Of a DNA stretch of 64,000 bases, positions 1 through 9,614 are shown piece after piece; the stretch's first letter is position 1, and each line of letters opens with the position of its first letter. The notes under the pieces were generated by a model, which was not told where the DNA came from, made no database searches, and was given only the letters and a program-made list of their open reading frames with translations. Location of the stretch: the NCBI GenBank assembly GCA_038501625.1, contig JAZAYU010000037.1, positions 4,216,001 through 4,280,000 on the forward strand, read 5' to 3'. The stretch comes from Corbicula japonica. Lineage: Eukaryota > Mollusca > Bivalvia > Venerida > Cyrenidae. The position numbers and the translations under genes were made by a program.

Positions 1-144
1 GGGGCCTCAGTTTTCCTTCAAGACTTATCAGGAAAACACGACAGTTCTCTCATCCAACTCCTCTTCCCTTCTATCCCAGAGTCCTGAGTCTAACTTGGTT
101 GCCATGGATATGATGGGAGACGACACTGACCTTGAGAGTCTTAA
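1..144 (+). CDS. Internal exon of unrecognised Lys/Glu-rich protein gene (5' cut by window edge)
   Basis: Reading frame starting at base 2 is open through the whole stretch and ends at a donor GTAAGT at 145-150, leaving two bases (aa) for the next codon. The translation is Ser/Gln/Asn-rich, with the segment AMDMMGDDTDLESLK near its end. The other forward frame from base 1 hits TGA. The exon is joined to 930-1063 because the phases fit exactly (aa + g = Lys). The upstream acceptor and all earlier exons lie outside the window. No domain is recognised. Confidence 0.6.
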
Positions 145-157
145 GTAAGTTATTTAA

Positions 158-392
158 CCCTTTCCTCCATATAAACACATTTTTTATGCATGTGCGACCA
201 GTGTAGATCCGGATCAGCCAGCACATCCTTGCTGTCTGATCAGGATCTGCTCTGGTCGCATTTTGGTCAGAAATAACTTACTGAATCAAAAAGCGAACAG
301 TTTATATCCTGATCAGGCGGTACGGATGTGCTGGCTGATCTGGATCTAAACTGATCGCCTATGCAGTAAAGGTGTATCTATGGAGGAAAGGG
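158..392. mobile_element. piggyBac-like MITE copy 1 (intron 1), intact
   Basis: Flanked by TTAA at 154-157 and 393-396. Ends are inverted: CCCTTTCCTCCATA at left, TATGGAGGAAAGGG at right. Inside are two mirrored blocks around GATCNGATCAGCC and GGCTGATCTGGATC, so most of the 235 bp can fold back on itself. TTAA duplication with CCC...GGG ends is the signature of piggyBac-type elements. There is no coding capacity. It is the best-preserved copy in the window and lies in the first visible intron of the host gene. Confidence 0.75.
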
Positions 393-592
393 TTAAGAAA
401 AGGTTAAACAGTAAAGTGATGAATTTGAGAATAAAGGCTTCTCACAATGAACACTTTCTCATGCTAACAAGTCAAAAATTTTTAGAAATAAAAATTGTTA
501 GGTTAAATTAGGGTTTGAAAGTAAGGTTAAAATTAAACTTTGCCTTAAGGCTGCATAGTTACATTTCTACCCGATATAGGGTGCTAAATTAA

Positions 593-675
593 CCCTTTCC
601 TCCATATACAAACTTTTATGGCATAGGTGAACAATGTAAATCCAGATCAGCTGGCACATCTTTGCAAAGTTTGGT
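593..675. mobile_element. piggyBac-like MITE copy 2, 5' fragment
   Basis: TTAA at 589-592 is followed by CCCTTTCCTCCATATA and the GTAAATCCAGATCAGCTGGCAC block of the family. It then diverges, and no matching right end is found. Confidence 0.6.
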
Positions 676-929
676 GGAACTGCATTGTGTCGTTCGAGAA
701 ATTTTTATATTTTTCTTTTTTTGTCTATGGCAAATCAATAGCGAAAGGCGCAGTACCTTAAGAGCAGAAACTAGACATTATTTACTTACTTAAATTAGCT
801 ATGCTGGCTTTGCCCAGTTATTCTTACGTACCATAAACAGGGTTGTATGATTTGTCCTAATTCTCATTTGTTTAATCAATTTGTCGTGCACAGACGGAAG
901 GTTTTTTTAATTGTTTGTTTGTATTGTAG

Positions 930-1063
930 GTTACAGCCAATGAGGTCCAACCCGGTAAGCATGCCAAATGCTAGACCTGCCTACAGAAGGTTGTCCGGTG
1001 ACAGTAGTCCATTAACAGTACAAGGGGTGGGTGCCCAGAGTGTACCACTCTTAATTGAAGCAG
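930..1063 (+). CDS. Internal exon 2 of the same gene
   Basis: A pyrimidine-rich tract ending in TAG at 927-929 serves as acceptor and GTATGA at 1064 as donor. The 134-bp exon completes a Lys codon, stays open, and leaves one base (g) for the next exon. It encodes a Pro/Ser/Arg-containing segment (LQPMRSNPVSMPNARPAYRR...SVPLLIEAG) with no family I recognise. A reading frame opening at 847 runs through it, but the part before 930 is intron. Phase agreement with both neighbours is the main support. Confidence 0.6.
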
Positions 1064-1915
1064 GTATGATATATGTTATGGTCAAAATAACCATAAACTG
1101 CTTAACAGAAAGTAACCTGGTTTTTATGCCTTTCTATTTTAATGAATTATTTAATTGACTTTGTCTTGTAAAGGAGTTTTTTCAAATATTTCTTTGCTTT
1201 GCACTTTTGTGCCTTGTTGATGTATTTGCCTTGGACTGTAAGTAATACATGTTAAAGCAAGATGCACAAAAAACAAGTTGATAAAATTATAAGTTATAAT
1301 TATAACCCCGCTTTGTTTTACCCTTGTCCGTTAGTTAGTTTTTCCTTTCTTCTTCCATCTGTAACAAAATATCCGTTGCAGTATTCTTAGCAACTATACC
1401 ATGCAGCAGCCTGATATTTTACATATTGCTTTATTCAATAGTCCCATTTGGTGTAAAGCCATTTCATGCTCCTTGCTCATCTACTTCCTGATTACTGACT
1501 ATTTTTAGATTTTGTAACTATACAGGTGTGCTACACAATCCAAAGGGCATCTTTATCACTATATAGATGCACTACATAAACCAAAGTGCAAAAATGCAAA
1601 TTACATTTTGAAAGTGATATTTTTCTCAGCGGGGGTATATCTTGTGAGCATCACAGATTTATTTGTTGTTTTTTTTAAGTTAAAAGACGTAACCTTGCAT
1701 ACTAGTTATGTTTTTATGTCATTTCCCACATTTCTATCAGTGCTTTGTTATTGACTAAAACTGTTCCCTTGGGCTGTATTCATCAATCCTAAGCTTAAAC
1801 ATGTGTAAGATACTAAGCAAGTGTAGACAGTGGGGTTTTTTTCTGTCAGAGCAATTAGCTCTTAGCAGTGACTAATTAAAAAATCTTATGAATTAAAGTT
1901 GTATCTGATCTACAG

Positions 1916-2095
1916 GTAGTTTTGAGCAATCTCCTCACTTGATTGATGTGTTCAGTAACTGGACAGAATCTTCTGTCGCTAAGCAACCCAGAGGTTCTGA
2001 TGATGTTGAAGAAGATAGGCTTAAAGAGACCCTGGCTGATGCAATGGTGGAGTCCCCTTGCAAAGACCTGGACAAACTGTCGCTCAGAAACCAAG
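1916..2095 (+). CDS. Internal exon 3 of the same gene
   Basis: Acceptor CTACAG at 1910-1915 and donor GTAACT at 2096 bound a 180-bp exon. It enters with one base carried over (g + gt = Gly) and leaves with one base. The peptide is mildly acidic (HLIDVFSNWTESS...DDVEEDRLKETLADAMVESP) and may be partly helical. Its phase matches the 2462 acceptor of the long last exon (g + ac = Asp). No known domain was seen. Confidence 0.62.
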
Positions 2096-2461
2096 GTAAC
2101 TGCATGCCCTTTTTATTATACCATATATATTTATCCTTTATATTCTAGTATATTGGAAATTGGCTTTAGTTTGTGTAGTGTTGATGTTTGTGGTTAGAAA
2201 GCAATTGTTTTCCTTGATATTACACAATATATTGCTTTGCTCTTATTATTGAAAGTCTTTTTTTTTACGTATTTAGATAAGCTCATATAATTAGTCTTTT
2301 CTACAGAATCTGCTTTTCAAATTTTAAATCTGCCATTTCTCCTGCTTAGTGTACTGTGACGTGTTCATCCTATACCCATTTGTTCCCCTCCTTAAAACAT
2401 TCTTCCAACATTATCATCCTGTGTAATAGTGTCACCAATCAAAACCTTTGTTTAAATATAG

Positions 2462-5400
2462 ACAATCCAAGAGCAAGTGTTAAGAGTGCAACAAAGAGGA
2501 AAGAGCATGATGGAAAAGAAACAGCTGGAGTAAAAAGTGCAGAAAAGGAGAAAATGGAAGTCAACAAGGAGAAATCAGATGTTCGAAAATCCAAATCTGG
2601 AAGCAAGCTTAAGAAACTAAGCCAGCAAGAAATGGAAAATATTGATACAGAAACAGTAGTTGTGTCAGAAAAGAAAGATGAAGCATCTGATGTGCAGAAC
2701 AATTCGGATTCTAAGAAGATGAAGAAACAATCAAAAAGTAAGGAAAATATAAAAGAAAGTGTTAAAAATATAGAAGTTGAAAATATAGTTGAAGAAATTT
2801 CTGTATTAAAAGTTCCTGAAAATAAAAAGAACAAAACCATTGCTGAAAGCGAAATAAAAAAGCAAGATGCTGTAAAAAGTATAAGTATAACTGAAACTGC
2901 CCATACTACCAAAGAAAAGGACATTGTTAAGCCTACCACATCTGAAGTCAATTATCCTTCTAGTCATGCCATGAAAGTCAACACTGCCAAAAATAAATCT
3001 ATCGTCACTGCCAACAAATCTGATTTGGATACTGACAAATCTGATACCATAAGCACTGCTGTCAAGACAAAAGCAAGTAATACTGCCACATCAAAATCAA
3101 GCTCTTCCAGCAAAACTGATCCGGACATAACTGCCAACTTGGAATTGAAGAGTACTGTCAGCACAGCAGAACGAAGTGATAGGGTCAGATCTAAAGGCGG
3201 AAGCTCTGCCAACCAAACAGATTCAGGAAACACTGCCAAAAGTCAAACTACCAACACTTCCATTAAACCTGATACAAATGATGTTGCCAAAGTTAGTGCT
3301 TCCAAAAGAGCCAGTAAACAAGATTCTCAAGAAAATGATATCAAGTCTACTGACCTTGCCAGTAAAAATGATGAGGATACTTTAATGCAACCAAGATCCA
3401 CCTCAGAAGAAAAACAAGACACTGAGAAAAACCTTAGAAAAAGTCCTGATAAAAGAGACTTAGGTGGTCGTTATGCCTCAAGAAATCACAATGTAAATAG
3501 AACTGAAGAAGCAGAAGAGGAGGGCTCTCAAGCAGAAGTCAGTTTGGAGGTAGCTTCTGCTGGTTGTACTACAGGAGCAGAGCTTGATACATCTTATACT
3601 GATAAGATTGCTGATTTGAAATCTGCTGATGATGATAAACCATGGGATCATATAGAACCCCAAAAAGATAGTTGCTCTGCTGATATCAAACCTGTAAGTG
3701 CTAGTCAAATGGTTGAATCTGTTAGTCAGGGTAAAGGAAAATCTAAAAAGAAGAATGGAAAGAAGGTGAAAAATATAGTCGAAGAAAAAACCAAAGAATC
3801 CCCAAAGAAATTGCCTCTTGCTGGTGAAAACAGTCATAAAATTGATAACTTAGCTTTGAAGCCTCCAAAAAATAACACTGCTGACACAAAGAATAATTCT
3901 GAAAAAGTTATTGAACCTGATGAAACAAAACAGAGTACTTTTGCTGAAAGTCAGATGGAAAAAGAAACAGACAATAAAGAGAAAAATGATTTGAAAAAAG
4001 ATGGAAATGTAGAAACGGGTAAAGGATCATTGAGTGTAGCAGAAACAGCTTTAGAAGGTGGTGATTGTTTGAATGGCTTTGAACAAGTTATAAACAAGAA
4101 GAAAGAGAAACCAATGATAGGAAAAGACACAAGAGAAGATAACAAGAAAGTTACTCGCTCCAAATTTAACAAACAGGATGATCCAGATGAAGCTAGAGAT
4201 GTTGAAATGCAGAAGAAAGGCAACCACTTTAATAATGCTGTAATTACCATTCAGCCTGGAGCAAACAAATCAATGTCCTTGACAACAAGGGATGAACATT
4301 TACAACAACAGAGTAAAACTTTAGACCAAGATACTAATAATTCAGATGCAAATATGCCAGAAAAGGTCACAGATGCAGTTCCTTTGCCCCCAGCATCTTC
4401 TAAGGAAAACACTGAAGTGGAAATGATTGAAGTTAAAGGCAAGAAAAAGCGCAAAAAGAAGAAAAACATTATGGAAGATTCTATATACCAGGACACACCC
4501 AAAGCAAATGAAGCTGATGACTCTGGAAATGGTTTCTCTGTAGAACCACCATGTCGAGTTGACAAAGAAGAAGACACAAATTTCACAGTTATGAAGTCGG
4601 AGAAAGATTTTGGAAATGATAATACAGATGAAATTGTAGAAATCATTGAAAGTTTGTCCGTTGGAACAGATTCTTACAATATTGAAAATCCTATCTTTAT
4701 AATATCTGATGAAGAAATGAAAGAAGAGGACATAAGAGAAATTCAGGCATTTAAAGACGAATCTTGCAGCCGTGAAGTAGATGAAGGAAACTCAACAAAT
4801 GTGGAAAAATCACTCAAACCTAAAAGAAAAAGTACAAAGACATTAGAAAATGAAATTGTCACTGAAATTTCAACCACTGTCGAAGCCAAAGATATTTCAG
4901 CCAAAGAAAGCAGTGTTGAACCAGATGAAGAATTCACAGTCCAAAAAAAGAAAAACCGTAGGAAGAAGAAAAATGAAAATATTGAATGTGATTCCAGCAG
5001 ATCTTCATCAGAGAGGGAAGTATCAAACAGTAAGGTCGAGGAAAAGAGAAACGAAAAGGATAATGATAAAGGTATAAGATATCCTGAATTAATCAAAGCA
5101 ACTAAAACCCCTGTTGTAGATGATGAAATAGCTGTGGAAGATAAAAATGTTAAAACTGATTGCCAAAATCCATGGATGAGAAATAGAAATGTAACAAAAA
5201 AGCTGTTTGATAAAAAAGAAGACCTTGTTGATGCTGATATAGGTATGGTTGCTGATGAAGATGATGGAAATGATGTGGTTATCATTGAAGAGGACACAGA
5301 GGAGAAGACAATGGACGATTCAGGAGAATCAGGATCCAAGTATGAGACAGCAGAATCTGATGATCCTACTGCATGGGAAAGAGCAGAGTTTGTTGAGTGT

Positions 5401-5760
5401 ATGGAAGAATCCCCTTCAAGCAGTGATACAGTAACCGAGTCAAAGAGCAGAATGTCGGGTAAGGAAATGGATGATGTGTTGGATGAAGTAAGCAGTTTTG
5501 AGACTGTTATAGGCAAGAAAGAAAGCACTGGTAACATAGCCGAGAGTAATATAACAAATGTTAAAGACAGTAGTAAGAATGAAAAGAAAGTAAGTCCCAT
5601 TGAGATGGGAGCTTCTGTGATGCAGATGTCAGTATACGATGAATCAGCTGGCAGCTCAGGTAGGAGTTCAGAGGAAAGGGAGGCAACTGGTGCTGAGAAA
5701 AATTCAACTCAGAAATCCGACAACAAGTCTAAAAAGAAAAAAAGAAAAAGTAGAAAATAA
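2462..5760 (+). CDS. 3.3-kb terminal exon: lysine/glutamate/serine-rich, probably disordered protein
   Basis: An open frame of about 1100 codons runs to TAA at 5758-5760. It is open upstream to an ATG at 2356, but the acceptor AG at 2460-2461 fits the phase of exon 3, so 2356-2461 is read as intron. With the other exons the visible protein is 1251 residues. Composition is dominated by K, E, D, S, T and N with few aromatics, so it looks intrinsically disordered. Polybasic blocks recur, several preceded by an acidic/aromatic-Val motif: near 3730-3775 (KGKSKKKNGKK), 4075-4110 (GFEQVINKKKEK), 4417-4470 (MIEVKGKKKRKKKK), 4927-4975 (EFTVQKKKNRRKKK), and the C-terminal KKKKRKSRK. These could be nuclear localisation or nucleic-acid-binding segments. 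Rare Trp motifs occur (KPWDHIE, NPWMRNR, TAWERAEF). No signal peptide, membrane segment or enzyme motif was seen. The antisense frames are also long, an effect of A-rich composition. Function unknown; that this is a real coding exon is likely. Confidence 0.8.
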
Positions 5761-6269
5761 CATGAAGTTATATTATTGTAGCATTTGCAAAACAACTTAA
5801 GAAAATTTTTTAAAAAAAAGAAGAAAACTACAAAAAAATCAAGTCTAATGTTATATCCAATACATTCTTGGAACTTATTTGAAACTGAATAGTGGAACAA
5901 GTGCAACAAAATATGTAACTGGTTATGAAGAATCCTCTATATTTCATTTTACTGATGTAAGATGCTTAGATGTTTGATATTTATATAAATGTGATGTAAA
6001 TGAAATTATTGTTGTGCATGTTGGACTGTGGGGTATTTATCAATTTTTACGTATTTATAGTATATGCGTTGATCAGTGTGATGGTTTCCATTTTTCTTGG
6101 ACATTTGTCCCATTCTAAATACCATTGAAAACATTGTTGATGAAGACGGCTACATAAAAGATAGTAATGACCCATTACATAGCAAATATCAGAATTCTGA
6201 CAGACCTCAGTGTCAGACTTCTCCCATTTGTTCCCACTGAACTTGTGCTTAAGCGAATGTATCCTTATT
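5761..6269 (+). other. Presumed 3' UTR start of the Lys/Glu-rich gene
   Basis: AT-rich non-coding sequence between the TAA stop and the Helitron-like element. No canonical AATAAA was seen here, so the polyadenylation site is not located. It may use a variant signal or lie beyond the mobile element. Confidence 0.4.
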
Positions 6270-7535
6270 ATGTCTCGCCACCTCTGGGGGAGACATATTG
6301 TTTTTGCCCTGTCCGTCTGTCACACTTCGTTTCCGCTCAATAACTCGAGTACCCTTTGACCCAGAGCCTTCATAGGGTGATAGCCCTTATTGAGTAGAAG
6401 AACCTTATTGATTTTGGGGTCAGTAGGTCAAAGGTCAAGGTCACAGTGACCCAAAGAGTGAAATCCGTTTCCGCTCAATAACTCGAGTACCTTTTGACCC
6501 AGAGCCTTCAAACTTCATAGGATGACAGCCCTTATTGAGTAGAAGAACCCTATTGATTTTGGGGTCAGTAGGTCAAAGGTCAAGGTCACAGTGACCCGAA
6601 GAGTGAAAACCGTTTCCGCTCAATAATTTGAGTACCCTTTGACCCAGAGCCTTCAAACTTCATAGGGTGATAGCCCTTATTGAGTAGAAGAACCCTACTG
6701 ATTTTGGGGTCAGTAGGTCAAAGGTCAAGGTCACGGGCCCAAAGAGTGAAAACCGTTTCCGATCAATAATTCGAGTACCCTTTGACCCAGAGCCTTCACA
6801 CTTCATAGGATAACAGCCCTTATTGAGTAGAAGAACCCTATTGATTTTGATGTCAGTAGGTCAAAGGTCAAGGTCACAGGGGCCCGAAGAGTGAAAACCG
6901 TTTCTGCTCCATAACTTGAGTACCCTTTGACCCAGGGACTTCAAACTTCATAGGTTGATAGCCATTATAGAGTAGAAGAATCCTATTGATTTTGGGGTCA
7001 GTAGGTCAAAGGTCAAGGTCACAGGGGCCTGAAGAGTGAAAACCGTTTCCGCTCAATAACTGGAGTACTGTTTAACCCACAGCCTTCAAAATTCATAGGG
7101 TGATAGCCCTTTTTGATTAGAAGAACCCTATTGATTTTGGGGTCAGTAGGTCAAAGGTCAAGGTCACAGGGGCCTGAAGAGTGAAAACCGTTTCCACTCA
7201 ATAATAGGAGTTCTATTTTACCCAGACCATTCAAACTTCATACAATGGATGTCCTTATTGAGTAGAGGACTCCTATTGATTTTGGGGTCAGTAGGTCAAA
7301 GGTCAAGGTCACTGGGGCCCCGAAGAGTAAAAACCGTATCCGGTCAATTACTGGAGTACCGCTTGACCCAGAGCATTCAAACTAAATAGGGTAATAGCCC
7401 TTATTGAGTAGAAGAACCCTATTGATTATGGGATCAGTAGGTCAAAGGTCAAGGTCACAGGGGTCTGGGCGCAGGGAGGGGGGGGGGGGGGTAGGTGCAG
7501 GGCGAGACATGCGTTTTTCACAAAAAACATCTAGT
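6264..7535 (+). mobile_element. Helitron/Helentron-like non-autonomous element with internal minisatellite (element R1)
   Basis: A subterminal inverted repeat, ATGTCTCGCC at 6270-6279 and GGCGAGACAT at 7501-7510, encloses a tandem array. Downstream of the right repeat is a hairpin (GTTTTT...AAAAAC, about 7512-7528) followed by CTAGT at 7531-7535, which matches the CTRR-T end of Helitron-type elements. Short terminal inverted repeats plus an internal tandem core are typical of Helentron-associated interspersed elements. The exact left end is uncertain by several bases. No Rep/helicase ORF is present, so it would depend on an autonomous partner. A 13-bp G run sits at about 7479-7491. Confidence 0.6.
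6319..7466 (+). repeat. ~145-bp tandem array x8 inside element R1
   Basis: Eight units of about 143-147 bp, each opening near CGTTTCCGCTCAATAA and closing with GGGTCAGTAGGTCAAAGG and TCAAGGTCAC. Units differ by substitutions and small indels, with the later ones more diverged. Each unit holds AGGTCA-A-AGGTCA-AGGTCA. Two units (6438-6452 and 6583-6597) continue into AGGTCACAGTGACCC. Confidence 0.9.
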
Positions 7536-7639
7536 TCTAATGTTGAATTTCCCTTCTCTGGCATCTTTAGACATGTACTTGTTTATCATAAATACTCTCA
7601 AACTTGACTTAAATATTTCTTAGTCTATGCCATTTTTTC

Positions 7640-7722
7640 ACATTGGCCACCAGTGTAGATCCAGATCAGACTGCACAGATATGCAGCCTAATCTGGAACA
7701 ACACTGGTTGCACTAGGGATAA
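7640..7722. mobile_element. piggyBac-like MITE fragment
   Basis: Contains the family's CCAGTGTAGATCCAGATCAG core followed by diverged sequence and an ACTGGTTGCAC segment. Both TTAA ends are missing, so it is an old, truncated copy. Confidence 0.5.
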
Positions 7723-8089
7723 AAGTCTAATCCTGGAGTAGGAGTCAACTGTATATCATAATTATTTCGTCAGCTCATGCATGACTGCTTCTATTGTTTA
7801 TTTGTGTAGCGCTTAGCACATTTACTATACCCTATCTTGCGGCCAGTATGTAGTAAACATGGCAAATTTAAAATGTTATTTAAATTGTAATGTGCCAGTG
7901 AAAATATGATATTTAAAAAAAAAATCTGAAAAGTGGTTGAGTGTGGGGTGATTGCAGAAATGTGTTTTTTCGTTTTGTCAGTCTTTATATGTAACTCACT
8001 GCCAACTCTTATAGTTTACATGCTCATCAACCCACAAATAATATACATCTATGCAGTGTGTGATATTAGGACTCTCTGAATATATTTAT

Positions 8090-8325
8090 CCCTTTCCTCC
8101 ATATATACGCCTTTTTACGCATGTGCAACCAGTGTAGATCCAGATCAGCCGGCACATCCGTGTTGTCTGATCAGGATCTGCACTGGTCACTTTTTGGTCA
8201 GAAATAACCTAATAAATCAAATAGCGACCAGTGCAAATTCTGATCAGACGGCACAGATGTGCCGGCTGATCTGGATCTACACTGTTCGCCTATGCCATGA
8301 AGGTGTGTTGTCTATGAAGGAAAGG
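8090..8325. mobile_element. piggyBac-like MITE, near full length
   Basis: CCCTTTCCTCCATATATACG at left and a degraded ATGAAGGAAAGG at right. The internal mirrored GATCAGCCGGCAC and GTGCCGGCTGATC blocks are well kept. The flanking TTAA is decayed (TTAT and ATAA). Confidence 0.7.
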
Positions 8326-8417
8326 AATAAGTTAAAATGATGTTCGAAATGGAAATGTTATTATTGCATTGTTTCCATATAGTGGGGTATAAATTACCCC
8401 GTCGGTTGGAACTTTAA

Positions 8418-8780
8418 CCCTTTACTCCATAGATCTGACTTCTGTCATGCTGAACAGTATTGATGCAGGTCAGCCAGCACTGTATCTACACTGTTCTCTT
8501 TTAGAGCATAAGAATGTTTCTGACCAGAAAGCTACCAGTATAGATCCAGATCAGTGCCCAAGATCATAAAACTAAATCTGGAGATCAGTCTCAAATCTCA
8601 AGCATCTGATTGGCTGAAATGGCGACCAGTCGCCATTTCAGCCAATCAGATGCTTGAGATTTGAGACTGATCTCCAGATTTAGTTTTATGATCTTGGGCA
8701 CTGATGGCAAGGATGTGCCATCTGATCTGGATATACACTTGATGCACATGTTATGAAATTCATATCTGTGGAGTAAAGGA
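8418..8780. mobile_element. piggyBac-like MITE carrying a nested palindromic element
   Basis: TTAA at 8414-8417 is followed by CCCTTTACTCCATAGA, and the right end is GTGGAGTAAAGG before TTCA. The copy is interrupted after AGATCCAGATCAG by the 146-bp palindrome at 8555-8700 and resumes at ATGGCAAGGATGTGCC. Without the insert it is about 214 bp. The nesting shows that the palindrome is the younger insertion. Confidence 0.75.
8555..8700. mobile_element. 146-bp palindromic MITE (H1, subfamily B), perfect hairpin
   Basis: Two arms are perfect reverse complements around a 2-nt centre at 8627-8628; the palindrome extends to 8551-8704 if the flanking bases are counted. Flanks are CAG (8552-8554) and CTG (8701-8703). 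Both arms carry the subfamily-B variant (AAGATCATAAAACTAAATCT) instead of the commoner AAGGTTATAAAACTGAGCAT. The arm centre contains ATTGGCTGAAATGGCGAC, so a CCAAT box occurs once in each orientation. No coding capacity. Confidence 0.9.
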
Positions 8781-8948
8781 TTCAGTATACTGGCAGGGGA
8801 TTTTCATCCATTTCAGTGGTTGCTGTAGTTGTTGTTAGATGTACAGTACATTTTGTTCTCTCTTTCCGTTTTTTTTGTGTTTGTTTTTTTTTGTCAAATT
8901 TAACAGCTTTAGTAAAGTTATGTTGCTTGGTGCAGACAGTCTACTTAA

Positions 8949-9147
8949 CCCTTTTCTCCAATTATACGCATTTTTACACATGTGCGACCAGTGTAGATCC
9001 AGATCAGCCGGCACATCCATGCTGTCTGATCCGGATCAGCACTGGTCGTATTTTGGTCAAAATTAACCTAATGAATCAAAAAGTGAACAGTTTAGATCCT
9101 GATCAGATGGCACGGATGCATTAAAGGTATATTTATGGAGGAAAGGG
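8949..9147. mobile_element. piggyBac-like MITE, internally shortened
   Basis: TTAA at 8945-8948 with CCCTTTTCTCCA, ending ATGGAGGAAAGGG before ATAA. Internal blocks match the other copies, but the right half lacks about 35 bp around the GTGCCGGCTGATC block. Confidence 0.75.
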
Positions 9148-9375
9148 ATAATGAACTAGAAATGATTGTTTGATGTAATGCAAATAGTCTACATGTGTAT
9201 TTGAATTACTTGAATTTTTATTTCTTATTTTTTACAATGCATTGATTAAAAATAACCTGTATTATAATTTGAAAACTGTTACATATAATTGATATTTATT
9301 AAAGCCAATCTGGGATGAGTCAAAGTGTCAGAACATTTTACAAAGATAAAGACTATTTCTGAAGATACATAGTAA

Positions 9376-9610
9376 CCCTTTGCTCCATAGGTTTTATCAT
9401 GACTTTTTGTGTGCAACCAGTGTAGATCCAGATCAGCCAGCATCTTTGCCTGCAGATCAGCATCTACACTGGTCATTTCTTGGTCAGAAATAACCTGATG
9501 AATATAAAAGCGAACCTTGAAGATCCTGATCAGATGGCTTTGATGTGTTGGCTTTTCTGATCTACACTGTTTGACCATTTTACATTTTGATAAAACTATA
9601 TAGAAAAGGG
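9376..9610. mobile_element. piggyBac-like MITE, 235 bp
   Basis: CCCTTTGCTCCATAGG at left and AGAAAAGGG followed by TTAA (9611-9614) at right. The left target copy reads GTAA. Same length as copy 1. Internal GATCCAGATCAGCC is kept while the right mirror block is diverged. Confidence 0.7.
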
Positions 9611-9614
9611 TTAA

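Noticed and set aside
2356..2461. ATG at 2356 as the start of a separate intronless gene
   Set aside because: The acceptor at 2460-2461 matches the phase of three upstream exons, so the large frame is read as a terminal exon and the 2356 ATG as intronic. A transcript would settle it.
2439..5600. Long open frames on the minus strand opposite the large exon (for example 4743-5600, 285 codons)
   Set aside because: They are antisense shadows of a Lys/Glu-rich reading frame and consist of Ser/Phe/Leu-rich low-complexity sequence without splice or start context.
8835..9578. Frames at 8816-9124, 8835-9020 and 9279-9578
   Set aside because: They fall within piggyBac-like MITEs; peptides such as DPDQPAHP are translations of the GATCCAGATCAGCC blocks.
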